Shown one piece after another: positions 25,837 to 34,733 of a stretch of DNA of 64,000 nt (the stretch's first letter is position 1; every line of letters starts with the position of its first letter). Both the position numbers and the translations under genes were made by a program. This stretch comes from Fortiea sp. LEGE XX443 (GTDB lineage: Bacteria > Cyanobacteriota > Cyanobacteriia > Cyanobacteriales > Nostocaceae), in NCBI RefSeq assembly GCF_015206815.1, contig NZ_JADEXZ010000016.1, positions 22,839 through 86,838 on the forward strand. The letters are read 5' to 3'. The notes beneath the pieces are model-generated. The model did no database searches and had not been told where the DNA came from. It saw nothing but the letters and a program-made list of their open reading frames with translations.

Positions 25837-27102
25837 AATTTCAACCAAGTGTGGGAATTAATGAGAGGAGATTAGTCTACAAATTTGGTTTTCTTGTGAG
25901 GATTCCTTTGAAGAAAGTGAATTTTCTCTAGATTTCAAAATTTATAATAGGAGATATCCTAGACGCATCGCCCATTCGGATCGCCTGATCGGGTGATTTA
26001 CAAATTTTGAGATTATGGTTATGGCTGATAAGAATCTTTTAACTTTTGTACTTTTGGAAAGTATAACCTGTAAAAAGTAGCGCAGATATCATTTGCTGCG
26101 TTGCACATCTGCTATGTTTTTTTGAATAACAGCAATTTTGTTAAAAAATCTTAAAGCTTTTCAAGTCAGAGACATTTTCTATACCCTAAATGTATTTTTT
26201 GTGATGAGTGTAAAATTTCAAATATTGATAATTATGCGGTGGCAAATGTTATCTTAATCACAAATTTTTATCTATCAATAATATTGAACTAAACCTACTA
26301 CTTGAGAGTGAGTCATTACAAATATAATGTGTTATTGTGGAAGTCAATTATTATTAAAAGCCACTCATCTAAATGAAATTGTGAATTGGTTAAATTGTAA
26401 ATCATCAAGTGTGCAAAATGAGCATAGCAGCATACTCTAGAAATTTATTGCAAGAAAGTCGTCATTGCAGTCGAGGAAGCATTTATTTGTTTGCACCGAT
26501 GGTAAATTTTAATGTGATGGCTGAAGTTGGTGATACTCCACCTTAGTTGAATCTTACTTGAGTTAAGCATACCAAAATAATTCTGACCAATCTCATACTG
26601 TGATTGTCAGGAATAATTCGCCTCAAATTTTGAGCTTAACCAATCAAATACGTAGTGATGTTGACAAAGCTTGTTAAATTAGGTAATTGAATATCATTAA
26701 ACAAAATGGCAGACAGTAGCTTGAGGATAAATATGTATCCAGCTACTCAAATTGTTCTGCCTTCAATACCTAATTTTACTATTTAATAGTCTGAAGTTTG
26801 AAACTGCAATTCATTTAGTAGCTGGGAAAAATCAGCAAAATAGCAGTATCTTACTCATAAAATAATTGCCAGCGATGACCACAGATTAGTTGTAGAGCAT
26901 CGCACTAATTTCAGAAGATTACAAATATAACCAAAACCAGCTTTTAGCTCTCTAGCTTTTGGAAAAACTAGAGAGCGGTTTTGGGAGATTCGGCTCAATG
27001 ATCAACCAATTCATAACTTGAGCAATTCAAGATCAGTGGCACTACCAAAAAACACCCACTGTTAATCTAGCCAACACAAATTTATCTGATAGATATTGAG
27101 TT
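25837..27102. other. Long apparently non-coding region
   Basis: About 1.27 kb without an ORF I would defend. It is AT-rich, with one 43-codon plus-strand ORF from ATG 26418 to TAG 26546 that has no recognised homologue or strong ribosome-binding site. At 26931-26984 there is a strong two-part hairpin (CCAAAACC/GGTTTTGG outer, GCTCTCTAG/CTAGAGAGC inner). The region probably holds the divergent promoters of its flanking genes. A non-coding RNA or decayed gene is possible. Confidence 0.5.
26931..26984. repeat. Two-part hairpin
   Basis: Outer arms CCAAAACC (26931) and GGTTTTGG (26977); inner arms GCTCTCTAG (26947) and CTAGAGAGC (26968) directly next to the outer right arm. Terminator-like for something upstream in the non-coding block, but no U-tract follows. 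Confidence 0.5.
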
Positions 27103-27813
27103 ATGAACAACCAAAAATATTCTTCAAAACTGCAACGCTTCAAGGAATTGTTGCTCACCACATTACTAGGAAATATTCCTACAATTGCTCTTGGTACAAA
27201 GCTACGTAACCTTGTATACCGGAGTATTTTTTCTCAGTTAGATAGTCAAGTTTATATTCAATATGGCGTGGAATTTTTGGGGACTGATCGTATTGAAATA
27301 AGTAAAGGTGTATACATTTTCCAAGGTGTACGTATAGATGCTCAAGGACATTCAAGCAATAAAATTTATTTAAGTCGTGGGGTAGCTATTGAACGTAACG
27401 TTAATATAGGGTGTTTAGACAACACGTTTATCCACATTGACGAGGAAACCTTTATCGGGCCTGATGTGTGTATCGCTGGCCCGGGAGAGATTAAAATTGG
27501 CAAACGCTGTATGATTGCAGCTCATTCAGGCATATATGGCAATAATCATAATTTTGCCAATCCACTGGAGCCAATTAAATACCAAGGCGTGACTCGGAAA
27601 GGAATAGTCATTGAAGATGATTGTTGGTTAGGGCATGGAGTTACGGTATTAGATGGCGTAACGATTGGTCAAGGCAGTGTAATTGGTGCAGGCGCAGTCG
27701 TCACCAAAGATATTCCACCATTCTCCGTTGCCATAGGTGTACCTGCACGAGTCATCAAAAATCGCATGAGTCAGCAATTATCCAAGAGAGGCGTAGGAAT
27801 TCCCCAGACATAA
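27103..27813 (+). CDS. Hexapeptide-repeat acyltransferase
   Basis: 236 residues with ATG start. The middle and C-terminus carry left-handed beta-helix hexapeptide repeats (IEISKGVYIFQGVRIDA, ISRGVAIERNVNIG, FIGPDVCIAGPGEIKIGKRC). The LacA/NodL-type C-terminal end follows: GIVIEDDCWLGHGVTVLDGVTIGQGSVIGAGAVVTKDI and IGVPARVI. The catalytic His is probably in the GNNHNF segment. Such enzymes O-acetylate sugars of capsules, lipopolysaccharide or exopolysaccharide from acetyl-CoA. The substrate is unknown. No glycosyltransferases are immediately adjacent; the Hps-like genes lie 7 kb downstream. Confidence 0.88.
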   Translation: MNNQKYSSKLQRFKELLLTTLLGNIPTIALGTKLRNLVYRSIFSQLDSQVYIQYGVEFLGTDRIEISKGVYIFQGVRIDAQGHSSNKIYLSRGVAIERNVNIGCLDNTFIHIDEETFIGPDVCIAGPGEIKIGKRCMIAAHSGIYGNNHNFANPLEPIKYQGVTRKGIVIEDDCWLGHGVTVLDGVTIGQGSVIGAGAVVTKDIPPFSVAIGVPARVIKNRMSQQLSKRGVGIPQT

Positions 27814-28274
27814 TTAACACCTCATCTAAAGAAAAGTGTGTCTTTTTTTTCCTTCAAGCAACAAAGCCGTAGAATAATTCTGACTTAAGTTATACCGACC
27901 TTGTTGATGACAGCATTAGTCAAAAATAAGGTATTTGCGTTGGCTTTACTCATGGTTCTCGCATTGTGGTGCAACTTTCTGGTACAGGTACTCAAGGTGC
28001 AATCCTAAGAGTTTATTGAGCAAGCTACGAGCCAGATCCCGCCAAACATTACCTTGATCCCCAATAAGTACTTGTTTGTTTCATTACTTTTGCTGAAGCA
28101 ATAGTTCAGACCCGAGAACTAAAAGGACGGGAATAGCCAACTGTGATGGCTTAAGGCTGAAGAGCTACTGCGTTGCGGAGGTTCCCTCCGTTGTAGCAAG
28201 TAGCATTGCAAAGTCAGGAGTGAGGAGTTATTATTTCTCCCTTCTCTACTCTCTATTCTTGATAGGAAATAATT
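27814..28274. other. Intergenic region upstream of the second phosphorylase
   Basis: 461 bp with no supportable gene. At 28164-28205 an imperfect hairpin (GCTACTGCGTTGCGGAGG against CCTCCGTTGTAGCAAGTAGC) is a common Nostocales repeat motif. The phosphorylase promoter is expected here. Confidence 0.45.
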
Positions 28275-30803
28275 ATGACGACATTTGAGCAAGCTCCATT
28301 ATTGCAATGTGAATTTGAGGATGATCGCACGGGGTTAAGTAAAGAAACCATCAAACGCGCCCTTGCTGATAACCTTTTTTACATTCAAGGCAAGTCCCCT
28401 GCCACAGCCACGCCCAATGATTATTACATGGCATTGGCTTACACAATACGCGATCGCATGTTGCAACGCTGGTTCAAAACTACTGAAACCTATACAAAAA
28501 AAGGTGTCAAAGTTGTCTGTTATCTATCAGCAGAATTTCTCTTAGGGCCACACTTAAGCAATAATTTGGTCAATTTGGGAATTTACGATCAAGTGCGCCA
28601 AGCAGTTGAGGAATGTGGGCTAGATTTTGTCCAATTGCGCGAAATTGAAGAAGAACCAGGCTTGGGTAATGGAGGGTTAGGTCGCCTAGCCGCCTGTTAC
28701 ATGGACTCCCTTTCGACTTTAGAAATTCCCGCAATCGGTTATGGAATTCGCTACGAATTTGGCATCTTTGACCAAGAAATTCGAGACGGTTGGCAAGTTG
28801 AAATTACTGATAAATGGTTGCATTTAGGCAATCCTTGGGAAATTGCGCGTCCAGAGGAAAGCATAGAAGTCAAGTTCGGCGGTCGCACCGAAGGTTATTA
28901 CGACGAAAAGTGCCGCTATCGGGTACGCTGGATTCCCGATAAAGTTGTGAAAGGTGTTCCTTACGATACGCCCATCTCAGGTTATCGAGTCAACACTGCC
29001 AATACCTTACGTTTATGGAAAGCTGAAGCTCCTGAGTCTTTTGAATTCCGGGCGTTTAACGACGGAGACTACTACGGTGCAGTCAACAGAAAAGTAGTTT
29101 CCGAAAACATTACCAAAGTTCTCTATCCTAATGATGAGTTGGTTCAAGGCAAAGAACTGCGTTTAGAACAACAATATTTCTTTGTTTCTTGTTCCCTGCA
29201 AGACATGATCCGTCTTCACTTGCAAAAAGGCGAGAACTTAAATACCTTTCACGAGTCATTTGCTGTGCAACTCAATGACACCCACCCATCCATAGGTGTG
29301 GCTGAATTAATGCGGTTGTTGCTTGATGAGCATGAGCTAGAGTGGGATCAGGCTTGGCAAATCACCCAAAACACTTTTGGTTATACCAACCATACCCTGT
29401 TACCAGAAGCTTTAGAAAAGTGGCCTTTAGGCTTATTTAATCACTTGCTACCCAGACATCTTCAAATTATCTATGAAATTAACCAACGTTTTCTGGGTCA
29501 AGTCCATGCTAAATATCCCAACGATAGCGATCGCCTAGCGCGGCTATCGTTAATTGATGAGGGTGGTGAAAAGTATATCCGCATGGCACACCTAGCAAGT
29601 GTTGGCTCCCATGCAATTAATGGTGTCGCCGCCTTACATTCAGAGTTACTCAAGCAAGATGTTCTCCGCGATTTTTATGAACTTTGGCCTGAAAAGTTCA
29701 ACAACAAAACCAATGGTGTCACACCACGCCGTTGGATAGTAGTGAGTAATCCCCAACTGGCTAATTTAATCACTCGCAAAATTGGTACTAATTGGATTAG
29801 TCATCTACAGGATCTCAAGCAACTCGAAGCCTTTGTAGAAGATGCTGAGTTTCGTCGGGAATGGCGGCAGACCAAGCAAGACATCAAGACTAGCCTAGCA
29901 GCTTACATTCTCCAAAACCACGGTATTGTAGTAAATCCAGAATCGCTGTTTGATGTTCAGGTGAAGCGATTGCATGAGTACAAGCGGCAACACCTCAATG
30001 TGCTGCACATCATTACGCTCTACAAGCGCATCAAGGAAAATCCCAACATTGACATCACACCCCGCACATTTATTTTTGGTGGTAAAGCTGCTCCTGGCTA
30101 TTTCATTGCCAAGTTGATCATTAAACTCATCAACGCCGTTGGTGATGTAGTTAACAACGATCCCGATGTGCGCGATCGCCTAAAAGTAGTATTCTTACCT
30201 GATTACAATGTGCGGTTTGGTCAACGAGTTTACCCCGCAGCCGACCTTTCAGAACAAATCTCCACTGCTGGTAAAGAAGCTTCTGGCACCGGCAATATGA
30301 AATTTGCCATGAATGGTGCGCTAACTATCGGCACACTTGATGGTGCAAATATCGAAATCCGCGAAGAAGTGGGAGCCGAAAACTTCTTCTTGTTTGGATT
30401 GACAACCGAAGAAGTGTACGATTTAAAATCCAGAGGTTATAACCCTTGGGACTATTACCATAACAATCCTCAACTCAAAGAAGTGATTGACCTAATCAGT
30501 TCAGGATTTTTCTCTTATGGTGATACCAATCTGTTCCGTCCACTAGTAGACTCCCTGTTGTACCACGATCCGTACTTGCTGTTTGCAGATTACCAGTCTT
30601 ATATTGACTCTCAAGACCAGGTAAATAAAGCCTACCGTGACCAAGAACACTGGACACGGATGTCAATTCTGAATACAGCACGGACAGGAAAATTCTCTTC
30701 TGACCGAGCCATCAAAGAATATTGTCAAGAAATCTGGAATGCTGTACCAGTAAAAATCGAACTAGAAGAATATATTCAAGCCAAGGCAGGCTTGAAAGTG
30801 TAA
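28275..30803 (+). CDS. glgP: Glycogen/starch phosphorylase, long lineage
   Basis: 842 residues, the GT35 enzyme of the E. coli MalP/GlgP and plant type. Features: YLSAEFLLGPHLSNNLVNLG, EEPGLGNGGLGRLAACYMDS, KRLHEYKRQHLNVLHII, and the PLP site EASGTGNMKFAMNGALTIGTL. It releases glucose 1-phosphate from alpha-1,4-glucan ends in the cytosol. Start ATG 28275 with AGGAAAT upstream. It is followed by a strong palindrome at 30836-30870. It carries no N-terminal regulatory extension. With the other phosphorylase at 22649-25213 it indicates division of labour in glycogen mobilisation, for example between conditions or cell types. Confidence 0.95.
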   Translation: MTTFEQAPLLQCEFEDDRTGLSKETIKRALADNLFYIQGKSPATATPNDYYMALAYTIRDRMLQRWFKTTETYTKKGVKVVCYLSAEFLLGPHLSNNLVNLGIYDQVRQAVEECGLDFVQLREIEEEPGLGNGGLGRLAACYMDSLSTLEIPAIGYGIRYEFGIFDQEIRDGWQVEITDKWLHLGNPWEIARPEESIEVKFGGRTEGYYDEKCRYRVRWIPDKVVKGVPYDTPISGYRVNTANTLRLWKAEAPESFEFRAFNDGDYYGAVNRKVVSENITKVLYPNDELVQGKELRLEQQYFFVSCSLQDMIRLHLQKGENLNTFHESFAVQLNDTHPSIGVAELMRLLLDEHELEWDQAWQITQNTFGYTNHTLLPEALEKWPLGLFNHLLPRHLQIIYEINQRFLGQVHAKYPNDSDRLARLSLIDEGGEKYIRMAHLASVGSHAINGVAALHSELLKQDVLRDFYELWPEKFNNKTNGVTPRRWIVVSNPQLANLITRKIGTNWISHLQDLKQLEAFVEDAEFRREWRQTKQDIKTSLAAYILQNHGIVVNPESLFDVQVKRLHEYKRQHLNVLHIITLYKRIKENPNIDITPRTFIFGGKAAPGYFIAKLIIKLINAVGDVVNNDPDVRDRLKVVFLPDYNVRFGQRVYPAADLSEQISTAGKEASGTGNMKFAMNGALTIGTLDGANIEIREEVGAENFFLFGLTTEEVYDLKSRGYNPWDYYHNNPQLKEVIDLISSGFFSYGDTNLFRPLVDSLLYHDPYLLFADYQSYIDSQDQVNKAYRDQEHWTRMSILNTARTGKFSSDRAIKEYCQEIWNAVPVKIELEEYIQAKAGLKV

Positions 30804-30835
30804 TACCAAAGTGCTAACTAAGTAGCTAGTAGCTA

Positions 30836-30870
30836 GTAGGGTGGGTTACGCTGTCGCTAACACACCCTAC
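30836..30870 (+). terminator. Palindrome after the long phosphorylase
   Basis: GTAGGGTGGGTTA and TAACACACCCTAC face each other around CGCTGTCGC, giving 12 of 13 paired bases. It is 33 bases after the stop. The sequence is a well-known repeated hairpin in Nostocales genomes, so terminator activity is presumed. Confidence 0.5.
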
Positions 30871-31213
30871 TGGACTACACCCATACACCCCTTGTTAAAA
30901 CCACTATTTTTTCGTTTCACTGCATCAGGAAGGCTGTAAAAAGAATAGTCAGGAAACCTCTTTGATTAATTAACGTCACAAGATTAGCCAGTCAACAACT
31001 ACATTTAACAAGCATCTACTGATCAAACTAACCACAGCATGAGATAATAGCCAAACTTGTGCCATACTCTATGGGGTGGTCAGGACATAGCCCTCCACTC
31101 TCAACAGAATGCGCTCAAAACGAGACAAGATTTGGGTAAGATAAAGGAGCTATCTTTTCTGCGTGGCAGATACTGAAAGAAGCTTTTTTCTGAACCCCTT
31201 TGGAGATACTTCT
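30871..31213. other. Upstream region of psbI
   Basis: About 340 bp with no ORF. It should contain the psbI promoter. A GGAG ribosome-binding site stands at 31202-31205. I see no other structured element. Confidence 0.4.
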
Positions 31214-31330
31214 ATGCTGACTTTAAAAATCGTTGTTTATATTGTTGTTGCCTTCTTCGTGACTACTTTTGTCTTCGGATTTTTGTCCAATGATCCTGCT
31301 CGTAACCCCGGCCGTCGGGATTTAGAGTAA
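31214..31330 (+). CDS. psbI: Photosystem II reaction centre protein I
   Basis: 38 residues. The translation [20 protein letters not shown] continues [17 protein letters not shown], which is PsbI almost unchanged from other cyanobacteria and chloroplasts. One transmembrane helix (about 4-25) lies in the thylakoid membrane next to the D1 protein and CP43; the conserved RNPGRRDLE tail is stromal. PsbI stabilises PSII assembly. ATG start with GGAG nine bases upstream. The gene is below the usual length cut-off for gene finding but is certain. It is monocistronic. Confidence 0.98.
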   Translation: MLTLKIVVYIVVAFFVTTFVFGFLSNDPARNPGRRDLE

Positions 31331-31746
31331 TAATCAAGACAAACTATCCGCGGCTGCCGGAAGGTAGAACACACCAAAGGTCAAGGAAAATTGCTTGCTA
31401 TCCTACGGGAAGGCTTTGCGCCGACAACTGAATGGCAGTTGCTACAATAGGGAAAATCCGCAAACGGAGTTTCCCTTCACAGTAACTGGGTGTCTACACA
31501 CAGGATGATGAGCAAAACATACTGCTTTCATAACTCCAACAGATACTTGCTTTTCAAGAGTTTAGCTGATGGCAAAGTTACGACCTAGTAGGAATCTGCT
31601 CTCAAGTCCTGAAAAACAAAGGGAGTTTTGGCAACGCCATATCCTGCACAATGCAATTTCCTCCTTTTAGCGGCTTGCTGCATGTAGGCAAAAAGCAAAA
31701 GTCGGAAGGCAAAATGTGAACTTCTTTCCGGCTGTTAGTTGGCTAT
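31331..31746. other. Intergenic region after psbI
   Basis: 416 bp without a supportable gene. A hairpin at 31450-31475 (GGGAAA...CCG, CGG...TTTCCC) may end the psbI transcript. The motif ACGGGAAGGCTTTGCGCC is another familiar Nostocales repeat fragment. Confidence 0.4.
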
Positions 31747-34296
31747 TTGTTAGGTTTATTTTGCCCAGATATGCTTCATCCAGTTCTGCCGCCTGCACCG
31801 CCTCCTGTTCTTGAAACTATAAAATCTACAAGTTCCCTGTCATCGGTTAACGATACCCAAATTCATTCATTTGTAGATCCTATTAGTGATCTCCAAAACA
31901 TTCCAGAAAAGCCAAAAAGTGCCAATATTGCGGATAAGAAAAATGTACCGCCTCAGTTAATTCCGTTTAAAACGGTTTCAGATAATTTAGTAACTGCGAA
32001 AACTTTACCTACTCCCAATACACCAGAAACTTTACCATCAGCACTTTCTCCCTTTAGTACTTCCACAAATGCCGCAAATTTAGGGCAGCCTTTGGGTGTA
32101 GGCTATCTCATCCAGCCGGTGAATATCAGTGGTCAGAGTCCGCCTCAAACTAACTCAACTTTCCAGCAATTTCCATCACCAGAGCAAGTTGTAGCTGAAA
32201 AATTAACTCCACCAGAATCACAAAATACAACTACTGCACCACCACAGCAACCAGAAACCGTCAATCTCTCCGGTACATTTACCGATCATGTACCGAGTAC
32301 TCAGCCAGTCCAAAATATTATCGAGTTTAAGTCTCGCAGCCCAACAAGCGAATCAGAAACTCCTGGAAGTATAGAATTCAAATCACCTAACCAACCAACT
32401 CAACCAGCACCTGCTTCTACAACCACGCCAGTAGTGAGGGAGAGGATTGTAGAAATAATCTCAGATAAGCAGGAGTATGATGAACAACGGCGAATTGTGA
32501 CGGCGGAAGGAAATGTAGTGGTGCGATTTGATGGGGCTGTAATAGATGCCGATCGCCTGCAAGTAAATTTAGCAAATTTAATCGCTGTTGGTAAAGGCAA
32601 TGTTGCCCTAACAAGAGGCGATCAGTTATTGCGTGGTCAACGCTTTACCTATAATTTCCTCCAAGACAGTGGAGAATTGGAAAATGGTAGTGGTGAAATT
32701 TACATTCCTTCATCCTCAACAGATTTGGGATTTTTACCCACTGATATTACAGCTGGCGGTGTGCCACAACGACCACTAAGCGATCGCGTTCGCGCTAATC
32801 AGCCACTGACGGGTGTGAAAAGTCCTGGAGACGCTAATGTTTCTATCGGGGGTCGAGGCGGCGCAAGCAATTTGCCACCACCAAAACAAGGTGGTGAAGT
32901 CAAGCGACTGCGGTTTGAAGCCAGATACATCGATTTTTTTCCGCGGGGTTGGCAAGCGAGAGATGTAAGAATTACCAATGACCCATTTTCGCCACCAGAA
33001 CTAGAATTACGGGCTGATAAAGTCACTCTGACACGCCAAGCCCCCTTAATCGACCGAATTAAAACAGAACGCCAGCGCTTGGTGTTCGATCAAGGTTTTA
33101 GCTTACCCATACCAGTAGATAATCAAACTATTGACCGTCGAGAACAAGAGGTAACTCCCGCAATTGTTTCTCCTGGTTTTGATGGCGATGAACGGGGTGG
33201 TTTATTTTTGGAGCGTAGTTTTACACCGATAAATACAGAACAAGCACGTTGGACAATTACACCGCAGCTTTTTGTCCAAAGAGCAGCCCAGGGAGGCTTC
33301 AACAATCCAGCATCTTTATTTGGTGTCAGAAGCAGAGTAAATGCCGTTTTAAGTCCAAAAACAACCCTGCGAGGTTCGGGGGAATTAACTAGTTTTGATT
33401 TGAGCCAATTAGACGACAATTTGCGGGCTAGTTTGCGACTGCAACAAACATTAGGCGATCGCAATCCGCATTATTTGAATTTGGAATATAGCTACCGCGA
33501 TCGCTTATATAACGGTTCTCTTGGCTTTCAAACTGTCCAAAGTAGTTTGGGTGCTGTAGTTACCTCTCCCGTAATTCCTTTAGGTAACAGTGGCATTTTT
33601 CTTGACTATCAAGCAGGCGCACAATATATCAACGCCAATAGCGATCGTCAAGACTTATTTGAATCAAACGTCAATCAAAGCATTGATCGTATTTCTTTAG
33701 GTCGCCTCCAAGCCAGCGCTGGTCTCAGTACTAGTGTGTCATTGTGGCGAGGAAAACCTTTACCAGCTACAGCTACAGAAGGCTTGCGCTACACACCCAA
33801 TCCAGTAGTTCCTTATTTAAGTGCGATCGCTGGTGTTAGAGGTACTACTAGTTATTACACCAATGGTGATAATCAAAGCACCCTAATTGGTACAGTTGGC
33901 CTGATCGGACAGATTGGTAATTTTTCTCGTCCTTTTTTGGATTACACAGCCTTTAATATCAGTTACTCTCAAGGCTTAAACAGCGGATTATCGCCTTTTT
34001 TCTTTGACCGCTCCGTTGATATTAGAGTATTGAGTGCTGGTATTACACAGCAAATTTATGGCCCTTTTCGTGTAGGTTTTCAAACATCATTTAACTTGGA
34101 TACAGGAAGAGAAACCAGTACTGATTATATTTTGGAGTATAATCGCCGCACCTATGGCATTACTCTACGTTACAATCCTGTCCTAGAGTTAGGCGGCTTC
34201 AGTATCCGCATCAGTGACTTTAATTGGACTGGTGGTACAGACCCATTTTCTACCAACCAAGTTACACCAGTAGTGGATGGTGTGCGACAGGAATAA
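31747..34296 (+). CDS. LptD/OstA-like outer membrane protein (DUF3769)
   Basis: About 840-849 residues. The N-terminal 230 are Pro/Thr/Ser-rich and low complexity. An OstA/LptA-like domain follows (about 230-330): IISDKQEYDEQRRIVTAEGN, VVRFDGAVIDADRLQVNL, LIAVGKGNVALTRGDQLLRG. The C-terminal 400 residues show alternating beta-barrel strands (NLEYSYRDRLYNGSLGFQTV, FQTSFNLDTGRE) as in LptD. It is the cyanobacterial counterpart of the protein that inserts lipopolysaccharide into the outer membrane. Start uncertain: TTG 31747 gives a hydrophobic lead-in, ATG 31771 omits it, and a stop codon (TGA) lies just upstream of both. No lpt transport genes are adjacent. Confidence 0.82.
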   Translation: MLGLFCPDMLHPVLPPAPPPVLETIKSTSSLSSVNDTQIHSFVDPISDLQNIPEKPKSANIADKKNVPPQLIPFKTVSDNLVTAKTLPTPNTPETLPSALSPFSTSTNAANLGQPLGVGYLIQPVNISGQSPPQTNSTFQQFPSPEQVVAEKLTPPESQNTTTAPPQQPETVNLSGTFTDHVPSTQPVQNIIEFKSRSPTSESETPGSIEFKSPNQPTQPAPASTTTPVVRERIVEIISDKQEYDEQRRIVTAEGNVVVRFDGAVIDADRLQVNLANLIAVGKGNVALTRGDQLLRGQRFTYNFLQDSGELENGSGEIYIPSSSTDLGFLPTDITAGGVPQRPLSDRVRANQPLTGVKSPGDANVSIGGRGGASNLPPPKQGGEVKRLRFEARYIDFFPRGWQARDVRITNDPFSPPELELRADKVTLTRQAPLIDRIKTERQRLVFDQGFSLPIPVDNQTIDRREQEVTPAIVSPGFDGDERGGLFLERSFTPINTEQARWTITPQLFVQRAAQGGFNNPASLFGVRSRVNAVLSPKTTLRGSGELTSFDLSQLDDNLRASLRLQQTLGDRNPHYLNLEYSYRDRLYNGSLGFQTVQSSLGAVVTSPVIPLGNSGIFLDYQAGAQYINANSDRQDLFESNVNQSIDRISLGRLQASAGLSTSVSLWRGKPLPATATEGLRYTPNPVVPYLSAIAGVRGTTSYYTNGDNQSTLIGTVGLIGQIGNFSRPFLDYTAFNISYSQGLNSGLSPFFFDRSVDIRVLSAGITQQIYGPFRVGFQTSFNLDTGRETSTDYILEYNRRTYGITLRYNPVLELGGFSIRISDFNWTGGTDPFSTNQVTPVVDGVRQE

Positions 34297-34362
34297 TCCA
34301 GAGAAGAAAAAAGTTCAGACTCTGGACTGAGTATATAGTAACGCGATGTGCGACTTATTTTT

Positions 34363-34462
34363 AAAACCCCTCTCCAAACCTCTCCCCGACGCGGGGAGAG
34401 GCTTTAATTTTTGCTCCCCTTCCCTACAAGGGAAGGGATTGGGGGTTAGGTTTGAGAGAAAG
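34363..34462. repeat. Interspersed Nostocales repeat (CCCCTCTCC/GGGAAGGG type), copy 1
   Basis: AACCCCTCTCC...CTCCCCGACGCGGGGAGAG forms one hairpin and CCCCTTCCCTACAAGGGAAGGG another. A reverse-complement relative with the same order of hairpins is at 60470-60556. Confidence 0.65.
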
Positions 34463-34512
34463 TTGCACACGGCGTTAGTAATCCTATTTTATTTGTAAAA
34501 ATTAAGCGGATC

Positions 34513-34546
34513 AGATCCCCGACTTCTTTAAAGAAGTCGGGGATCT
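34513..34546. repeat. Perfect 34-bp palindrome, copy 1
   Basis: AGATCCCCGACTTCTTT is followed directly by its exact reverse complement (17-bp arms, no spacer). The same arm sequence with a CAA loop appears at 37517-37549. Terminator-like. Confidence 0.75.
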
Positions 34547-34733
34547 TGTCTATGACGAATGATTGAGAATTGCTACATTGTCGTCTCAGGCTGGCGCTAG
34601 TTTTTGAGTCTGATTAGACACAAACTTTGTGTATGTTATTATCAGGTTTTAGTTTTCGGGATTAAGTAAGTAGCCGCCCACGCGGCTGGGGCTGGCTCCT
34701 CAGCACTTTATATACATAGGCTAAAGGGCTGCT

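Larger units (their letters stand above)
34297..34733. other. Intergenic region with repeats
   Basis: 437 bp. It holds the CTCTCC/GGGGAGAG repeat at about 34363-34462, then the 34-bp palindrome at 34513-34546, then AT-rich DNA with the presumed promoter of the HpsL-like gene. No coding sequence. Confidence 0.5.

Noticed and set aside
26418..26546. 43-codon ORF in the long non-coding block
   Set aside because: There is no ribosome-binding site, family resemblance or codon signature; mentioned only in the description of the block.
33123..33464. 113-residue minus-strand ORF opposite the LptD-like gene
   Set aside because: It is a shadow of the beta-barrel coding region with no recognisable family.
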